Shown here piece after piece: positions 21,734 through 33,148 of a stretch of DNA of 58,501 nt. Position numbers and translations under genes: made by a program. The notes under the pieces were generated by a model. The model searched no databases and was not told the DNA's origin. It saw only the letters and a list, made by a program, of their open reading frames with translations. The DNA lies in assembly GCA_032718475.1 (NCBI GenBank), contig JAUCBJ010002109.1, forward strand, positions 1 to 58,501. The letters are read 5' to 3'. Each line of letters starts with the position of its first letter. Within the stretch, counting starts at the first letter, position 1. The DNA comes from Nemertoderma westbladi (lineage: Eukaryota; Xenacoelomorpha; Nemertodermatida; Nemertodermatidae).

Positions 21734-23410
21734 GATGCGTCTCAAGAAAGTCATGGGTTGTCCACCATGCTTATTCACTCCATGAGGCTGCCAAAGTACA
21801 AGATTATGCACTGGCTGGTCCTCACGGCGAAAGCAATGTCCTGCAAAGCGGAGCCGATTTTGTTCTAGTGTCAAGCTTGGGGGAACCAATGAGACACCTC
21901 CAATGTTATATAGTGTCTGGTTGGAGATGTGTGCATTGTACTTGACACAATGTACCCGGCGTAGCATTCTTGTGAATGTGCCATCCAGAGATTTGGTGTC
22001 CTCAGCAGTTAGAGCCCAGCATGGACTCCCGTAGAGGAGTACTGGAACTACTGCTGCTCTAAATAATCGGACCTTAAGTTTCCGATTAATTCTAGGTGAC
22101 TTCCAAATCCTAGAAAGCCTATTCAAGGCTGCCCATGCCTTTCCCTTACGTATTCGAAGGTCCTCACCTGACTTCCGGATCCATGATCCCAGGTAACAGA
22201 AGTCGTCCACATGCTCAAGCATACCATCCTTTGAGCTTATGCTCATCCGATCAGAGACTTGCTGAGGACTTTCAAAGTTAACTGTCAGAATTTTGGTCTT
22301 TCTGGAGTTAATAAAAAGACCAACACTAGAAGCAGCATGTTCTAATGAGCTGAGGAGCCGCTGGGCTCCCTCTAATGATTCTGAGAGTACAGGAGTACAG
22401 TCATCAGCAAAGTCTAGATCAGTTAGGTACTTGGCAGGATTTCCTCGACTTCTGGAGCCAGTAGGTGGAGTTATCATCACCCCATCATCATTATGATGAT
22501 CTAAGGACATGCGTAGAACATAGTCAACCACAATAATGAACAAGAATGGTGCAAGTGTGTCTCCTTGGAGGACGCCCCATAACACTTCAAATGGTTCTGT
22601 GTCACCGTCAACAGTAGACACAAATGTTGTTGAACCATCGTATACTGATCTGATTGCTGCAATAATTTCATCAGGAATCCCATATAATGAAAGTATGCTG
22701 AACATACGTGAGCGAGAGACTGAATCAAAGGCCTTGAAGAAATCAACAAAGATAACAGCCAGATGCCTGTCTTTCTTTTTTGATAACTCTTCAATTATCC
22801 TTCTAAGTGCCAAAATGGGCTCCATGGTCCCACGACCTTTACGGAACCCATTCTGATTTCCACGTAGCAGTCTCTCAATGGGATCCCTGATGCGATTTAA
22901 TAGAATTCTATTGTATAGTTTTGCAGCAATCGAGATCAATGAGATTCCCCGAAAAGAACCATAGAGTGTTAGGTTGCCTTTCTTGGGAACTGGCACCAAC
23001 TTATTTGTTTTCATTTCTTGTGGGACTCTTGTTGTACGGTACATGTCTACTATGATGGGATAGATGAGCTTTAAACACTCAGGTATTTTAAAGACCTCAG
23101 GGGGAACACCATCTACTCCACTGGCACGATTGGTCTTAATGCTCTTTGCAGCAGCATTCACTTCTGCAAAGGAGATATCGCCAATGGGAATATCTGGGAG
23201 TACAGACTCAGACACTTTTACTTCTATAAAGTTATCAGGCAATACCCTGTCATTATTGAGGAGCTTTTCAAAGTGGGCTTTCCAACCATTGAGGCGATCG
23301 GCTGGTGATTCAGCCTTAACCTTGGTGGTTGGTTGGCTTTTCCGCCCAGTAAGCAGATTGATCGATTTCCATGCCTGGGATGATTGCCAAAAGTCTAAAT
23401 TAAGCATAGG
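21734..23410 (-). pseudogene. LINE reverse transcriptase (5'-truncated)
   Basis: A 581-codon frame on the minus strand. RT motifs in order: ASGVDGVPPEVF at about residue 95, GSFRGISL near 151, NQNGFRKGRGT near 184, FVDFFKAFDSV at 220-230, GVLQGDTLAPFLF at 278, catalytic DFADD at 332-336, and thumb motif YLGSWI. The upstream endonuclease is missing. The frame runs on past 21734 into the MITE and gains about 24 false residues; the real C-terminus lies beyond the MITE at 20027-20170. It belongs to an RTE/Nimb-like, endonuclease-type LINE group; the clade is uncertain. The catalytic domain has no stop, so the copy is fairly young. Confidence 0.9.
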
Positions 23411-23719
23411 TGCTGATAAAACAATGCCAACATTATAATTTCACGTAATTTCTATATTACAGGGGTTTTCGAATATGCTTAATGCAATGGAAATCTTTAA
23501 ATTTTGTGAAAGTGACTAGAAATGGTGCTTTTCTGGGGTGCAGCTAACACCAAAAATACAAGATCCTCAAAAATTTTGAAAGTCACCATCAAGATCCGTC
23601 ACCTTAAATGACCACAACTCGGAATATAGAGCTACTGAATACAACTAATGATATTGCCAACTATTGTTTTTAGAGATCAAAAGAATAGTCATGAGTTAAC
23701 GTATTACACTGTTCTGCAG
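23411..23719. other. Remnant related to the MITE interior
   Basis: No gene. TTCTGGGGTGCAGCTAACAC and AAATTTTGAAAGTCACC resemble the start of the MITE interior near 20340-20410, so this looks like decayed repeat sequence. Confidence 0.45.
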
Positions 23720-24235
23720 GTTAATGGAGTTCCGGGATGTGCAGGCGATCCGGTACGGCAGCCCCATGGTGGCGGTGCCGAGTCGGTGCGACGGGTGCGG
23801 GGCCGCCTTCGATCTAAACCACAGTTTAAATTGTAAAAAAGGTGGCCTCGTAATCCAAAGACTGAGCTCTGGGATGTGGTCAGTGATCTCGCGGCGCCGC
23901 GCATTCGGGCCCCGGAACATCACCCTCAAGACGGTGGTCCGCGAACAGCAGGGAGTAGACGAAGCAGCAGGTCTTGGTGTGACGTGGGGATTCCGGGTGC
24001 GCAAATCCTGAAGACCCAGGCGTTGGTTGATATTCGGGTTGAAAACCTTGGCGCCGGGCCATATGCTGGTCGCACTCCAATGTCTGTCCTCGAGTTGGCC
24101 GAAGACCAGAAGAAGAGGCTTTACACGGACACAGTGACGGCCCAACGGGGCAACTTCTCGCCGCGTTGCCTCCTGCGACAGAGCTCTCATGCCGCAAGCG
24201 AACCATCTTCTCCATGTGGTGTTAAATCGATATCC
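23720..24235 (+). pseudogene. LINE C-terminal zinc-knuckle region, frameshifted
   Basis: Frames read [12 protein letters not shown], then [20 protein letters not shown], the CCHC-type knuckle found near the C-terminus of many animal LINE polyproteins. After shifts come DIRVENLGAGPYAGRT and VLELAEDQKKRLYT. The last two align with the start of the 44341-44748 ORF (ADAPSYAHWS, VLEQRVQAKKVHY), so this fragment and the two 3' ends belong to one LINE family. Several frameshifts. Confidence 0.75.
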
Positions 24236-24262
24236 CCATGGCTTTCATTTCTGCTTAACCCT

Positions 24263-24812
24263 TTAACCTTTGCTTAAACCCGGGGAGGGGGGGGGGGGTG
24301 GGTCCGTATGACCCCCTCCGTGGTTTTTTTATTATAATTCTGAAACAAACCCAGTTGGGAATCTGAAATTTTATGACTTTTCCTAAAAATCGATTGTCTT
24401 CCTAGTAGTGAAAACCGTTTTCAAAAATATTGGGTAGTTTTCGAGTTATAGCACCATTTTTTAACCCTACTTTTGGCACTTTTTTTGAGACGTTTTTTGA
24501 AAATTACATTTCATTAAATATTAATTGTAACATCTCTATTTTTGATTTACACCGGTTTTTTTGGTGTTAGCAATTGGATGGAATTCATATAAATTGATTT
24601 AGAAATTTCAAACTTGTTTTTTTCGGCGGGTGTCAAATTTTGGTGCCAGCCAAATTTTGAAATATGTCAATTTTGTAAATTGATTGTTTGAAACTTGTTT
24701 TTTACGCAATTGGGGTTTTTTGGGGTTCTGGTTTCGATGAAATATATACGAGTTGGACCAAGCGTATAAAACTTGTATTTTTCGGTGCTGTGTGCAAATT
24801 TTGGTGCTTGCA
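24263..24812. mobile_element. Second, inverted, truncated copy of the piggyBac-type MITE
   Basis: Inverted relative to 21180-21733 and similar along its whole length. It starts at TTAACC near 24263, then AAACCCGGGGAGGG and GTATGACCCCCTCCGTGG. It stops abruptly near 24812 after GGTGCTTGC. Together the two copies make a 550-bp inverted repeat around the LINE fragments. Confidence 0.85.
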
Positions 24813-25866
24813 TCTTATTATATCTACACATATTATATAGAAACACTTACATCATAAACACCATAGTGTTGTAATTTAATCGGAGCTTTTTTGACGCCGC
24901 TTCTCCTTTCTTATCTCTTTTCTTTTTTACACCGTTTGATATGTGTAGTATCACTGCTTCGATGAAGGTTCCGTTGATGTCCCTCCCCTGGCTACTACTG
25001 ATTTTACTTCCGTGGGAAGATTATTCATTATTAATTATATGATAATGAGATTAAAGATTAAATGAGATTAAGTAAATATTTCTTAGTATTGCTAATTCTT
25101 AGTATAAATACAGAAAGATCTACTGTATAAATACAGAAAGATCTATTGTATAAATACAGAATGATAGGCATCATATTGCCCTGAATTGATTACACCACGC
25201 CGATATATTTATATGTTTAAGCTTTAATATGTAATGCGATCGACACTGCCAGATATTTTTCAGCTATTTATTCCTTCGGCTAATAGATATTAGTTTTCTT
25301 AATGATTTTATGAAATTCTTATAATCTTACTCTTATTTTTTTTTCTGTATTTTATATGTATGTCATATATATCTTATATGTATCTTATATGTATCTTGTA
25401 TGTATCTTATGTATCTTGTATCTTATATGAATCTTATATGTATCTTATATATCTTGTATCTTATATGTATCTTATGTATCTTGTATCTTATATGTATCTT
25501 ATATGTATCTTATATGTATCTTATATGTATCTTATGTAGCTTGTATCTTATATGTATCTTATGTATCTTATGTATCTTGTATCTTATATGTATCTTGTAT
25601 CTTATATATATCTTTTATATATCTTATCTATCTTATATTCTCAATCTTTATATTTAATACAAATTCATCTCACTATAATATATTATTTAGTCTTTATATT
25701 ATATAATAGTATTATATTGTCTGTCGGTTTATCGGCTTATTCTGTCATGAATTCCTAGATCAATGAAACTCTTTGGAGCTGTTGATAAAATATCCAAATA
25801 TATTCAGATATCAGTTCAATTCTCAAATATAAAAGTTAGGAAACAGAAAAAAGTTTGGCTTATAAT
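24813..25866. other. AT-rich spacer
   Basis: No gene seen apart from the microsatellite at 25345-25640. Short repeats of TACAGAAAGATCTA(C/T)TGTATAAA occur at 25108-25160. Confidence 0.6.
25345..25640. repeat. TATGTATCTTA microsatellite-like array
   Basis: Irregular repeats of TATGTATCTTA, TATCTTGTATCT and similar. Open frames within it are by-products of the repeat. Confidence 0.95.
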
Positions 25867-26805
25867 CTAATATAATCCAGAAGAATATGACTCATCTTCT
25901 TCAGCAGCTAGTCTAGCCATTTTAGCCAGATGCGAACATCTACGACTGTCTTTTGTATTTTCTTTTGCAATACTGGAATTGATTCGTTTATAGTCTTTAC
26001 GTGTCTGAGCTCTTGATGTCATAATAGGAATGTCTGCTGTAAGTTTCTTGAGAATGATTGATCGAGCTTGAGATCTACAATTGTAGTACAGAACTGCACT
26101 CATAGCAGCCAACTCGATGCGTCTCAAACCAAAAAAGCGGTGCTTTGGTGCACGGTTCCATACCATGGCGTTTATTCCTTCGGACTGGTTCTGGGTCAAC
26201 CCTGGAAGAACTTGTCTGAGCATGTTTGCACAAACGCCGGTAGATTGGAAGGAGGTGACCCAGAAATCCAGAGTCTAGATGATGAGTTTTGTCTGATGGT
26301 TGTTTACCAGTCCTTCTGTAGAAGCAAAAGGAATCCTTGCCCTCAGGACAATATACATGTGCCTTCGTTCTGGTGTCCCACCTTTTACAGAATGACGGAG
26401 TGAGGCTAAAATTTCCCTCTTTAGATGGTGAAGACGCTCACTTTCCGGTTTCCCGATCGTCTTCTGAACAGATCTATGTAGAGCGGTTCCCATATATTTG
26501 CTCAGTTTATCTATGGCTGTTAGGGTCAGTTGATGTTTACCTCCACCAATTGGCTTCTTGTCTTCGGGGAGTTTACCTGAACTGATTAGTTTTTTACGAA
26601 GATCTCGCAAACTGCAACCGAGTCTCTTTTGGTAATGGTTGATGCAATCTATTTTGTATATTCTTCGACATTTATCAACGAGACCCTGACTGTGCGACTC
26701 CCAGTGTTGAATTCCAGCATCACTGAAATCAAATTCCGTTTTCATATCGTCCTTCATCGCTGAATAATCTTCACATTGTTTACAAGCTCCATATATGTTC
26801 CAGAC
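25867..26805 (-). pseudogene. Mutator-like transposase, second exon
   Basis: Exon 2 begins after a TTTTATAG acceptor with GTC TGG AAC. It continues the frame of exon 1 and runs to the stop at 25867, about 312 codons. Typical family features: a KIDCINHYQKRLGCSLRDL stretch, a GKHQLTLTAIDKL motif, then GLTQNQSEGINAMVWNRAPK near the end. A single in-frame TAG at 26275-26277 interrupts it; both sides are in the same frame. Otherwise complete, so inactivation is recent, or the stop is a sequence error. Confidence 0.85.
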
Positions 26806-26948
26806 CTATAAAAGTAACAGTGGGTTAGGCTATTTATAATACTTAAATATTTGTACACCAAATTCCATTATATAAGGTACTTTAGATATTACGGTAGATT
26901 ATTAATTAACATTATATATATACATTACTAGTTTATAAGATAAAATAC
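26806..26948 (-). other. Intron of the Mutator-like transposase
   Basis: 143 bp with a GT donor (ACACG then GTATTTTATC) and an AG acceptor (TTACTTTTATAG). Splicing joins the frames in phase 0 within the conserved DGDS region. Confidence 0.75.
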
Positions 26949-27908
26949 CGTGTTGTATGTGTTCGAATCCCCATCAGAAATCAGTGATGTATACAGTAAA
27001 CCGTGATCTGGTTTATCAGAGTCTGATCTAGACCTAGAAAAGATCTCCTCCCCAATGCTGACCTCCATAGCACCACTTAATCCCTTGAATACTCCCTTGC
27101 AGCTGGATTTGTGATTTTCGAACCATTTCTTGTATTCTTCTGAGTCCTTCTTGAAAGGGGCAAGGGTACATTTTTCACAAATCTTTGAGCGCACAGCGTA
27201 GTCCAAAACTTTTCCCGTCTCCATGCCAATCGCAAACCCGATACCATAATTAGAAGTGAAACCCCGCTTCGACCACGATCCGTCAAAACTAATCGCTGTC
27301 TCTACGTTTGTATTCCCATTCGAAATTTCCCTCCTAGCACTTACCATTTCCTCGTTCACTGCTTCCTTGGTCGCATCATAGACTTTTCCTTGGTGATTCT
27401 GGAAGCTTGATTTAGAGAAAGAACAAGGAATACCCATGACTTCTGTAAACATCTGGATTCCTTCAAGCCCCACTCCCATCTCTGTTATTATATATACAAG
27501 TTTGTCATTTATTGGGTTAGCTTCTTGGCTATAGGGCGGCCGGTACAGAGTGCTACTATCGGTTGAATTTCCGAGGAATAGTTCAATGTTACAATTTTCA
27601 CACTCGAACTTTAGAGTTGTCTGTATTCCCTGAGTTTGGAATACCTTTAGGGTTGTTTCGCCAGTGCAACCGCCAGAGTTGTGAACTGCTTGTGTGAAAC
27701 ACAGCAAGTTGTTGTAACTGTTCAACAAGGTAAAATTTGAAGAATTTCCCTCAGTTTCAAGTGCGCGAGATGAAGGTGATAAAAACTTTGTTGCTGCCAA
27801 GGTTCGCGGTACTTTCGAATCCTTCTTGAACAGTATTTTGAATGGTAAACTTCCTTTTTGCGTAAAACTAATGCCTGCCGCCTTAGAAGCACGCTTTTTA
27901 TGAGGCAT
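26949..27908 (-). CDS. Mutator-like transposase, first exon
   Basis: 320 codons from ATG. It contains the signature of the invertebrate Mutator-like transposase domain: ISFDGSWSKRGFTSNYGIG near residue 207 with the first catalytic-type Asp, TGKVLDYAVRSKICEKC near 232-247, an H..C pair near 266-270, GAMEVSIGEEIFSRS near 280, and SDGDSNTYNT at 311-320. The N-terminus is a basic leader. The family moves DNA by cut-and-paste with a DDE/D catalytic core. I did not find its terminal inverted repeats. Confidence 0.88.
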
Positions 27909-28587
27909 ACTGCTTTATTGCGACTATAGTTGGTTATTTGTAAATGACTTGAAAGTGATAAGAACTCAAAATTGGATGAGTATACCGGTACCTTCAGTTA
28001 CTTGCACTGGCCAGTAGGCTACTGCTTTACTTGCAGTTCAAATTTCCCTCTCTACAGCTTCTACACCTTCTACATACAGTTATATAAAATAAAACTGACA
28101 AATATCTAATAAATATTGATTAATTATATTTTGATGTACACGTTGACTGACAGACAGACAAACGGACAGACAGACAAACTGACAGAAAAACAGACATACA
28201 GACTTAGTGATTAGAAAATTCCAAACAAGAAAAAGTACATCGAGAACAATAAAAATCACAACAACAAATATTTCAGATTGCTTATATGCTTTTTAAGCAA
28301 AGATGGACAGACAGACAGACATACAGATGGAAAGCCTGCCATTACTCGAGAAGTAAAAGAGATCTCGCTAAGCCGTTTCCAGATTTGAAATCCTCATTAA
28401 ATTCTGCTCTAGATGAAATGAAAAAACAAAAATTGAAAATTTTGACCTGAGGGGAGGTGAACCCCCCCCCCCCCCCCTTAATAATGTATGTAAACAAAGA
28501 GGTACTAATAGAAAGTATAAGATGTCTACTCCAAAACTTATGTTGACACAATTCGATAAAGAATTTTATTATTTACATTTGAAACCG
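27909..28587. other. Spacer with GACA microsatellites and a C run
   Basis: GACAGACAGACA-type repeats at about 28145-28205 and 28305-28330, and a run of 17 C near 28459-28475. No gene. Confidence 0.7.
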
Positions 28588-28762
28588 AAATATATGTTGC
28601 TACAGTCCAACCAATGCATCAGAGCCAGAACAAGCAGTCAAGTTTTATGAAGAACTGACTGGACTTATTAAGGACATCCCGAAACACAATGTTAAAGTCA
28701 TTGCTGGTGACCTGAATGCGCAAATTGGCCCAGAAGACATCAAGGGTTACACCTATAATTAA
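28588..28762 (+). pseudogene. LINE endonuclease fragment
   Basis: A frame reads PTNASEPEQAVKFYEELTGL, then KHNVKVIAGDLNAQIGPED, the AGDLNAQIG motif of the LINE apurinic-type endonuclease. It looks like the upstream domain of the LINE type whose RT is at 21734-23410, but is on the opposite strand. Only about 55 codons remain. Confidence 0.75.
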
Positions 28763-28797
28763 TCAGGTTATCAGAATTAATCAGAATTAATCAGGTT

Positions 28798-28885
28798 AAG
28801 CCAATAGTGGGCAGGAAAGCACATTGGGGAGGATAAGAGCGCATCTATTGGATATTAAGGCCACCCTGTAGTGTAGGAGTAATCT
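28798..28885 (+). repeat. Short copy of the 42.3/55.5-kb dispersed element
   Basis: TAAGCCAATAGTGGGCAG followed by GCACAT..GG..GATA and GCATCTATTGG matches 42582-42665, so this is a third, short fragment of that repeat family. Confidence 0.75.
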
Positions 28886-29311
28886 AACATGTCGACGGAT
28901 ATTTTTCAAAAGGTCCCAAGCACCAACTTTCCCCAAAATCACTTTTTGATATTAAAATATTCAGCGAGGTAAACACACTTTTGTCTGTAAACGGCTTGGC
29001 AATAGCTTCATCAGTAGAGAGTTATTAACTAAATAAAAACCGCCCAAGCGCCAAACTTCATAATGAGTTTGTTTCAAAATGTCCCAAGCACCACAAAACT
29101 TTCCTAAGATAATGACATAAATCAAATTGATTTGGTATTACTTTGGATAGGCTGCCTACAGCTGTACAGCTGTACCCTGTCTGCCTTAATGTATTTCTAA
29201 TAAGTGACTACCTGATATCTGATTAACTTACCGATACGGCACCGGGCAGCCGGGCTGCTGCTGATCGGCCCATTTTTAGATCCTATAGACCATCGTTCCA
29301 GCTCCACTAAG
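28886..29311 (+). other. No gene; upstream region of the next LINE
   Basis: Two related segments (CAAAAGGTCCCAAGCACCAA near 28907 and CAAAATGTCCCAAGCACCAC near 29074) suggest a tandemly repeated LINE 5' untranslated region. Confidence 0.4.
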
Positions 29312-30001
29312 ATGCCACCAAAGAACGACATCGCATTAATTAATGCCCGTCTGGCTGAGCAGGACGGACTGCTAAAATCAATGGCATCAAATATTGAATT
29401 TATAACTACGCAACAAAAACAACTCAGTCCATCGGATGGTACAGATCCCCCAACCTTGGCTGATACAATCCTTCAATTACGCAAAGAAAATAACGATTTA
29501 AAGAACGACCTTAAAGATTTACGCCAGGACAACGATTCGCTGGACCAGTACACCCGCCGTAATAATGTCCTCATCCATGGCATTAACGAATCTAACCAGG
29601 AAACAGACCTTGCCAAAGTTCTCGAAATCATCTCAACACTTAATATAAACTAGGTCCTGGTCGATGTCATACATCGCTTAGGCCCACTCAAGCCCGGTAC
29701 GAAAAAACCCCGCCCAATCCTAGTTCGTTTTCTCGGACATACTCCAAGATCAACACTTTTCAAAGGTAAACTAAACCTTCCTAAAGGAGTTTATCCGTCT
29801 GACCATCTGACTCCATACCGCTCATCTTTACTACGCTCAATGGTAGAAATTAAAAAGAAGAATCAAATCCACGCAGCTTACTCGTTTAATGGATCTGTCT
29901 ATATCCGCTTCCATAAAGATGATAAACCAACTCCGATCCGTGACAAAAGTGATGTCTCGCGGGCATTTCTCGCGGTAAACAGCGACTACCGGCCAACCTA
30001 G
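29312..30001 (+). pseudogene. CR1-type LINE ORF1 protein
   Basis: 229 codons with one in-frame TAG at about 29651. The first half is a coiled coil (LRKENNDLKNDLKDLRQDND) ending in DQYTRRNNVLIHGI, typical of LINE ORF1 proteins. After the stop the same frame continues with VDVIHRLGP, RPILVRFLG and YPSDHLTPYRSSLLR, an RRM-like nucleic-acid-binding region. It would coat LINE RNA. ORF2 follows 880 bp downstream on the same strand. Confidence 0.82.
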
Positions 30002-30224
30002 CTGCTGGAGGCAGGAAATCACCTTCCAGCCTCGGTACCGGTACCTCGTCCTATTATGAAGTTCTTCGTGAACAGTCCGGAAATCGTGGTGATCGCAACC
30101 TTCTAAATTCGTCGCCAATCCAAACGACAAGGGCTCCAGTTCCAGAACGCTACGCGATTTCCGATAATGACGTTTTAACAATGCAGTAATGTAAGACATT
30201 TAGTAGGTTATCGATCAACCTATA

Positions 30225-30570
30225 TATATTTTTATATCTTTGGTGAGACTTTTAGGTCAGAGACTGATCATACAGTAACTATATACATTTTTTGGTTTAC
30301 TTTTAGATCAGAGACTGTTAAAACTATATATATAATTTTTTTGGTGTGATAATCAGAGACTGATCAAACTTTATATATTTTTATTTTTTTTTTGTTGAGA
30401 CCTTTAGGCAAGAGACTGATCACAATCATATAGATTTTTTTGGTCTGACTTTTGGCCAGAAACTGATCATAATTATATTATATATATTTTTTGGATTGAC
30501 TTTTGAACAGAGACTGATCATAATTCTATATACTTTTTGGTTTAACCTTCAGGCCAGAGACACCTTGAGT
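30225..30570 (+). repeat. ~60-bp repeats between LINE ORF1 and ORF2
   Basis: Six or seven degenerate units: a T-rich run, GGT(T/C)TGACTTTT, then CAGAGACTGATCATAAT and an ATATA stretch. Unit lengths vary by T-run length. Confidence 0.75.
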
Positions 30571-30878
30571 TTGGGTAAGTCTCTGGATATGTAAGAGTAT
30601 GGTTACAAGCCTGATAGTTATTTGGGGCAGGGTTATATATATTATTTTTCTTTCTTTCAGTCTTTTTGTTTTGACCTGAGCCTGGTCATAAATACGAATA
30701 TTTTAGTTTTTTATTTGTGTGACTGTTTTGAGATATCCTTGTCGATATATCCATACCCGGTTCCTTTATCTTTGATACAAATACTGTATTATTCAGATTA
30801 TCAGTGGTCCCAACCCTGTCATTTATTCGGTACTTTTTTTTTAGATAAGCCCCTATAAAAGGCTCCCCATAATTTCCC

Positions 30879-32212
30879 ATGCCGGTTCTATTTCCTTCTG
30901 ATTGTGCATTTTGTTTCTCGGTAGTATCCCGTAATAAACCTTTATTTAACTGTATATTATGCGAGAATCTTTACCACTTTCAATGTGGGACCTGCCTAGA
31001 TCTGTCCGATTTCACTGAATCTGTAACTGCTGTATATCATGATTACTGTATTTATTGTTACCACGAAATTTTTCCTTTCACACATATTCTTTCCACCGAT
31101 ACTGATATATTCCCTTCCGAAGACGACACTGAACAAATTGACTTCACGGACTCAAACAACCACCTGCGATCCAGCGACCCTGATACTAACCTCATTTCTA
31201 CTATAGACAGCTCTGAATACTTCACCCACGAATCTTTCAACTTACTTTCCAACCACTCCAACTCTAATAAAAAATCTCTTACGGTATTTCATCTTAATTG
31301 TAGAAGTCTAAGTAAAAATTTACAGGATACGACAAACTACCTCCACCTACTAAACAAACAGTTTGATATATTACCTTTTACCGAAACTTTTTTGACTGAC
31401 GGAACTGATCTATCATTAATTAAAATTGAAGGATATGTAGGCCCCCTAATAAATAATAGACAATACGGTAAACGAGATCGAGGTGGGACTGCAATATACA
31501 TCAAAGAAGGACTACAATATGAATATGACACTACGAAAATACAATTTACTGTAGATGGGTGTGAGTCTTCTTGGATATTATTGACCCCAGGCAGAGCTAC
31601 CGCCAACCGCAAACCACTATTAGTAGGAACCATCTACAGACCTGGGAAATGCCCTGAAGAACATTTTTTGAATGAACTAACGACTCTACTAAATAATATT
31701 ACTGACGCGAAATACGATACCATAATTACGGGAGATTTTAACATTAATACTCTAAATATATCAAGCTCATCAAATAAATATATCAATACATTAAATACCT
31801 ATTGTTTCAACCAACTTATCAAACAACCGACTAGAATAACTCCATATACAAAATCCACAATTGATCACATTTCAACTAATATTACCGATAAATTTATTAC
31901 AGCCGGGGTTTTCCTTACTGAACTAGGCACTACTGACCATTTAGCAACGTTTATAATAATTAATGATTTTGATTGCTACTTGAAGCCTACTGAAATAACT
32001 ACAATTTTCGACTATAGTAAATTTAATAAAGAACATTTTCTCAATGATATTTGTAAATCTGAAACCTGGACATACAGAGATGAAAATATACAAAATAATG
32101 ATAAATTTGATATTTTTTATAAAAATCTGGGAAACGTATGTAAAACTCATCTACCGAAAAAAGAAATAGCGCCACATCTAATTCCAAAAAAACCTTGGAT
32201 GACTCAAAATTT
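30879..32212 (+). pseudogene. LINE ORF2, N-terminal finger and endonuclease
   Basis: 445 codons before a chimeric junction. Residues 9-60 form a PHD-like Cys/His finger (CAFC, CILC, HFQC, CIYC). The apurinic-type endonuclease follows, with FHLNCRSLSKN near 137, a TETFL pattern near 169, ITGDFN at 283-288, STIDH near 327 and TTDH at 351-354. KKPWMTQNL near 437 marks the usual link to the RT domain. The RT itself is missing, replaced in frame by BEL sequence. It nicks target DNA in the parent LINE; here it cannot prime because RT is gone. Confidence 0.85.
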
Positions 32213-32745
32213 GTCATTAGAGGCATACGGAGCGGCACTCTACTTAGTACAACGAGAGGGGGCTCACAAGCCCAGACTCGCATTCAGCAAAGCGAAGTCG
32301 ACACCGCCAGATTCAGCATCAGTTCTGAAATTCGAGTTGACAGCTGCGAGGTTAGGAGTTAGGGCCACAGCCTACTTGATGGACGCTATTCCCAACATAG
32401 TGGAAACACACTACTGGACGGACTCCATGGTAGTGCTTGGTTGGCTACACAATTAAAGGACGAGATACCCTATATTCGTCGCAAATAGGGTGGACGAAAT
32501 AGGAGCAACTACGGAATTGGAAAGGTGGCACTAATGCCCAATGGATGAGAACCCAGCGGACTTGTTATCGAGGGGCGTGGCACGGCACGCCCTACTTTCT
32601 TGAAGAAGGAAGTACTGTGGCAGCACGGGCCACAATTCCTGAACAACAGGACAGCCTGGCCACCGATGAAGAAGGTGGACCTGGGCTCAGGGGAAGTAGC
32701 ACTAGAGGAGGAAGGAGGAGATTCGGAAGCTGAGGAGATATATAG
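32213..32745 (+). pseudogene. BEL/Pao RNase H fragment fused to the LINE ORF
   Basis: From about residue 446 of the same open frame the protein changes to AYGAALYLVQ, LAFSKAKSTPP, LKFELTAARLGV and HYWTDSMVVLGWLHN, which is BEL RNase H. It stops at 32456, but BEL similarity goes on in other frames: FVANRVDEIGATTELERW, NPADLLSRG and LWQHGPQFLNNRTAWPP, to about 32745. It is plus-strand and differs from the full-length BEL at the left. Confidence 0.82.
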
Positions 32746-32856
32746 CCAGATGGTAAGGGCTTCATTTTCTTTTCTCTTTGACTTAAGTTTGCTTTATAGC
32801 CAGATGGTGAGGGCTTCATTTTCTTTTCTCTTTGACTTAAGTTTGCTTGTGTTTTG
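32741..32856 (+). repeat. ~56-bp tandem duplication
   Basis: TATAGCCAGATGGT(A/G)AGGGCTT and the following CTTTGACTTAAGTTTGCTT occur twice in a row, nearly identical. Confidence 0.9.
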
Positions 32857-33012
32857 TTCTTTTTAAATTCATTGATTGAAGTAGTACAATGGTTGGGGGG
32901 AACATCCTTGTCCTTTTTTTTATAATATTCTATAGTTCTAGTTATATCTGTGTAATCTCTATGGGCGTCAGTGGCCCAGATTAAAATAAAATAAATAAAT
33001 AAATAAATACCG
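32857..33012 (+). mobile_element. LINE 3' end with AAAT tail
   Basis: GGCGTCAGTGGCCCAGATTA followed by (AAAT)n at about 32980-33007, the typical end of a CR1-like LINE. It likely closes the LINE that begins at 29312. Confidence 0.65.
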
Positions 33013-33148
33013 CACATCCCCTAGCAGGGGATGAATTCTATCTTAGATTGCTACTTAACCACAACCATAGCAAGGGCAAAATAAGTTTTAAGGATATTTC
33101 TTTTTATGATTAACATATCTATAAATTGTATAAATTATTAATTATTTT

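Noticed and set aside
22501-22856. Overlapping ORFs on both strands in the LINE RT
   Set aside because: Alternate-frame shadows of the RT domain.
25400-25758. Tyr/Leu/Ile-rich ORFs
   Set aside because: Translation of the TATCTTATG microsatellite in different frames.
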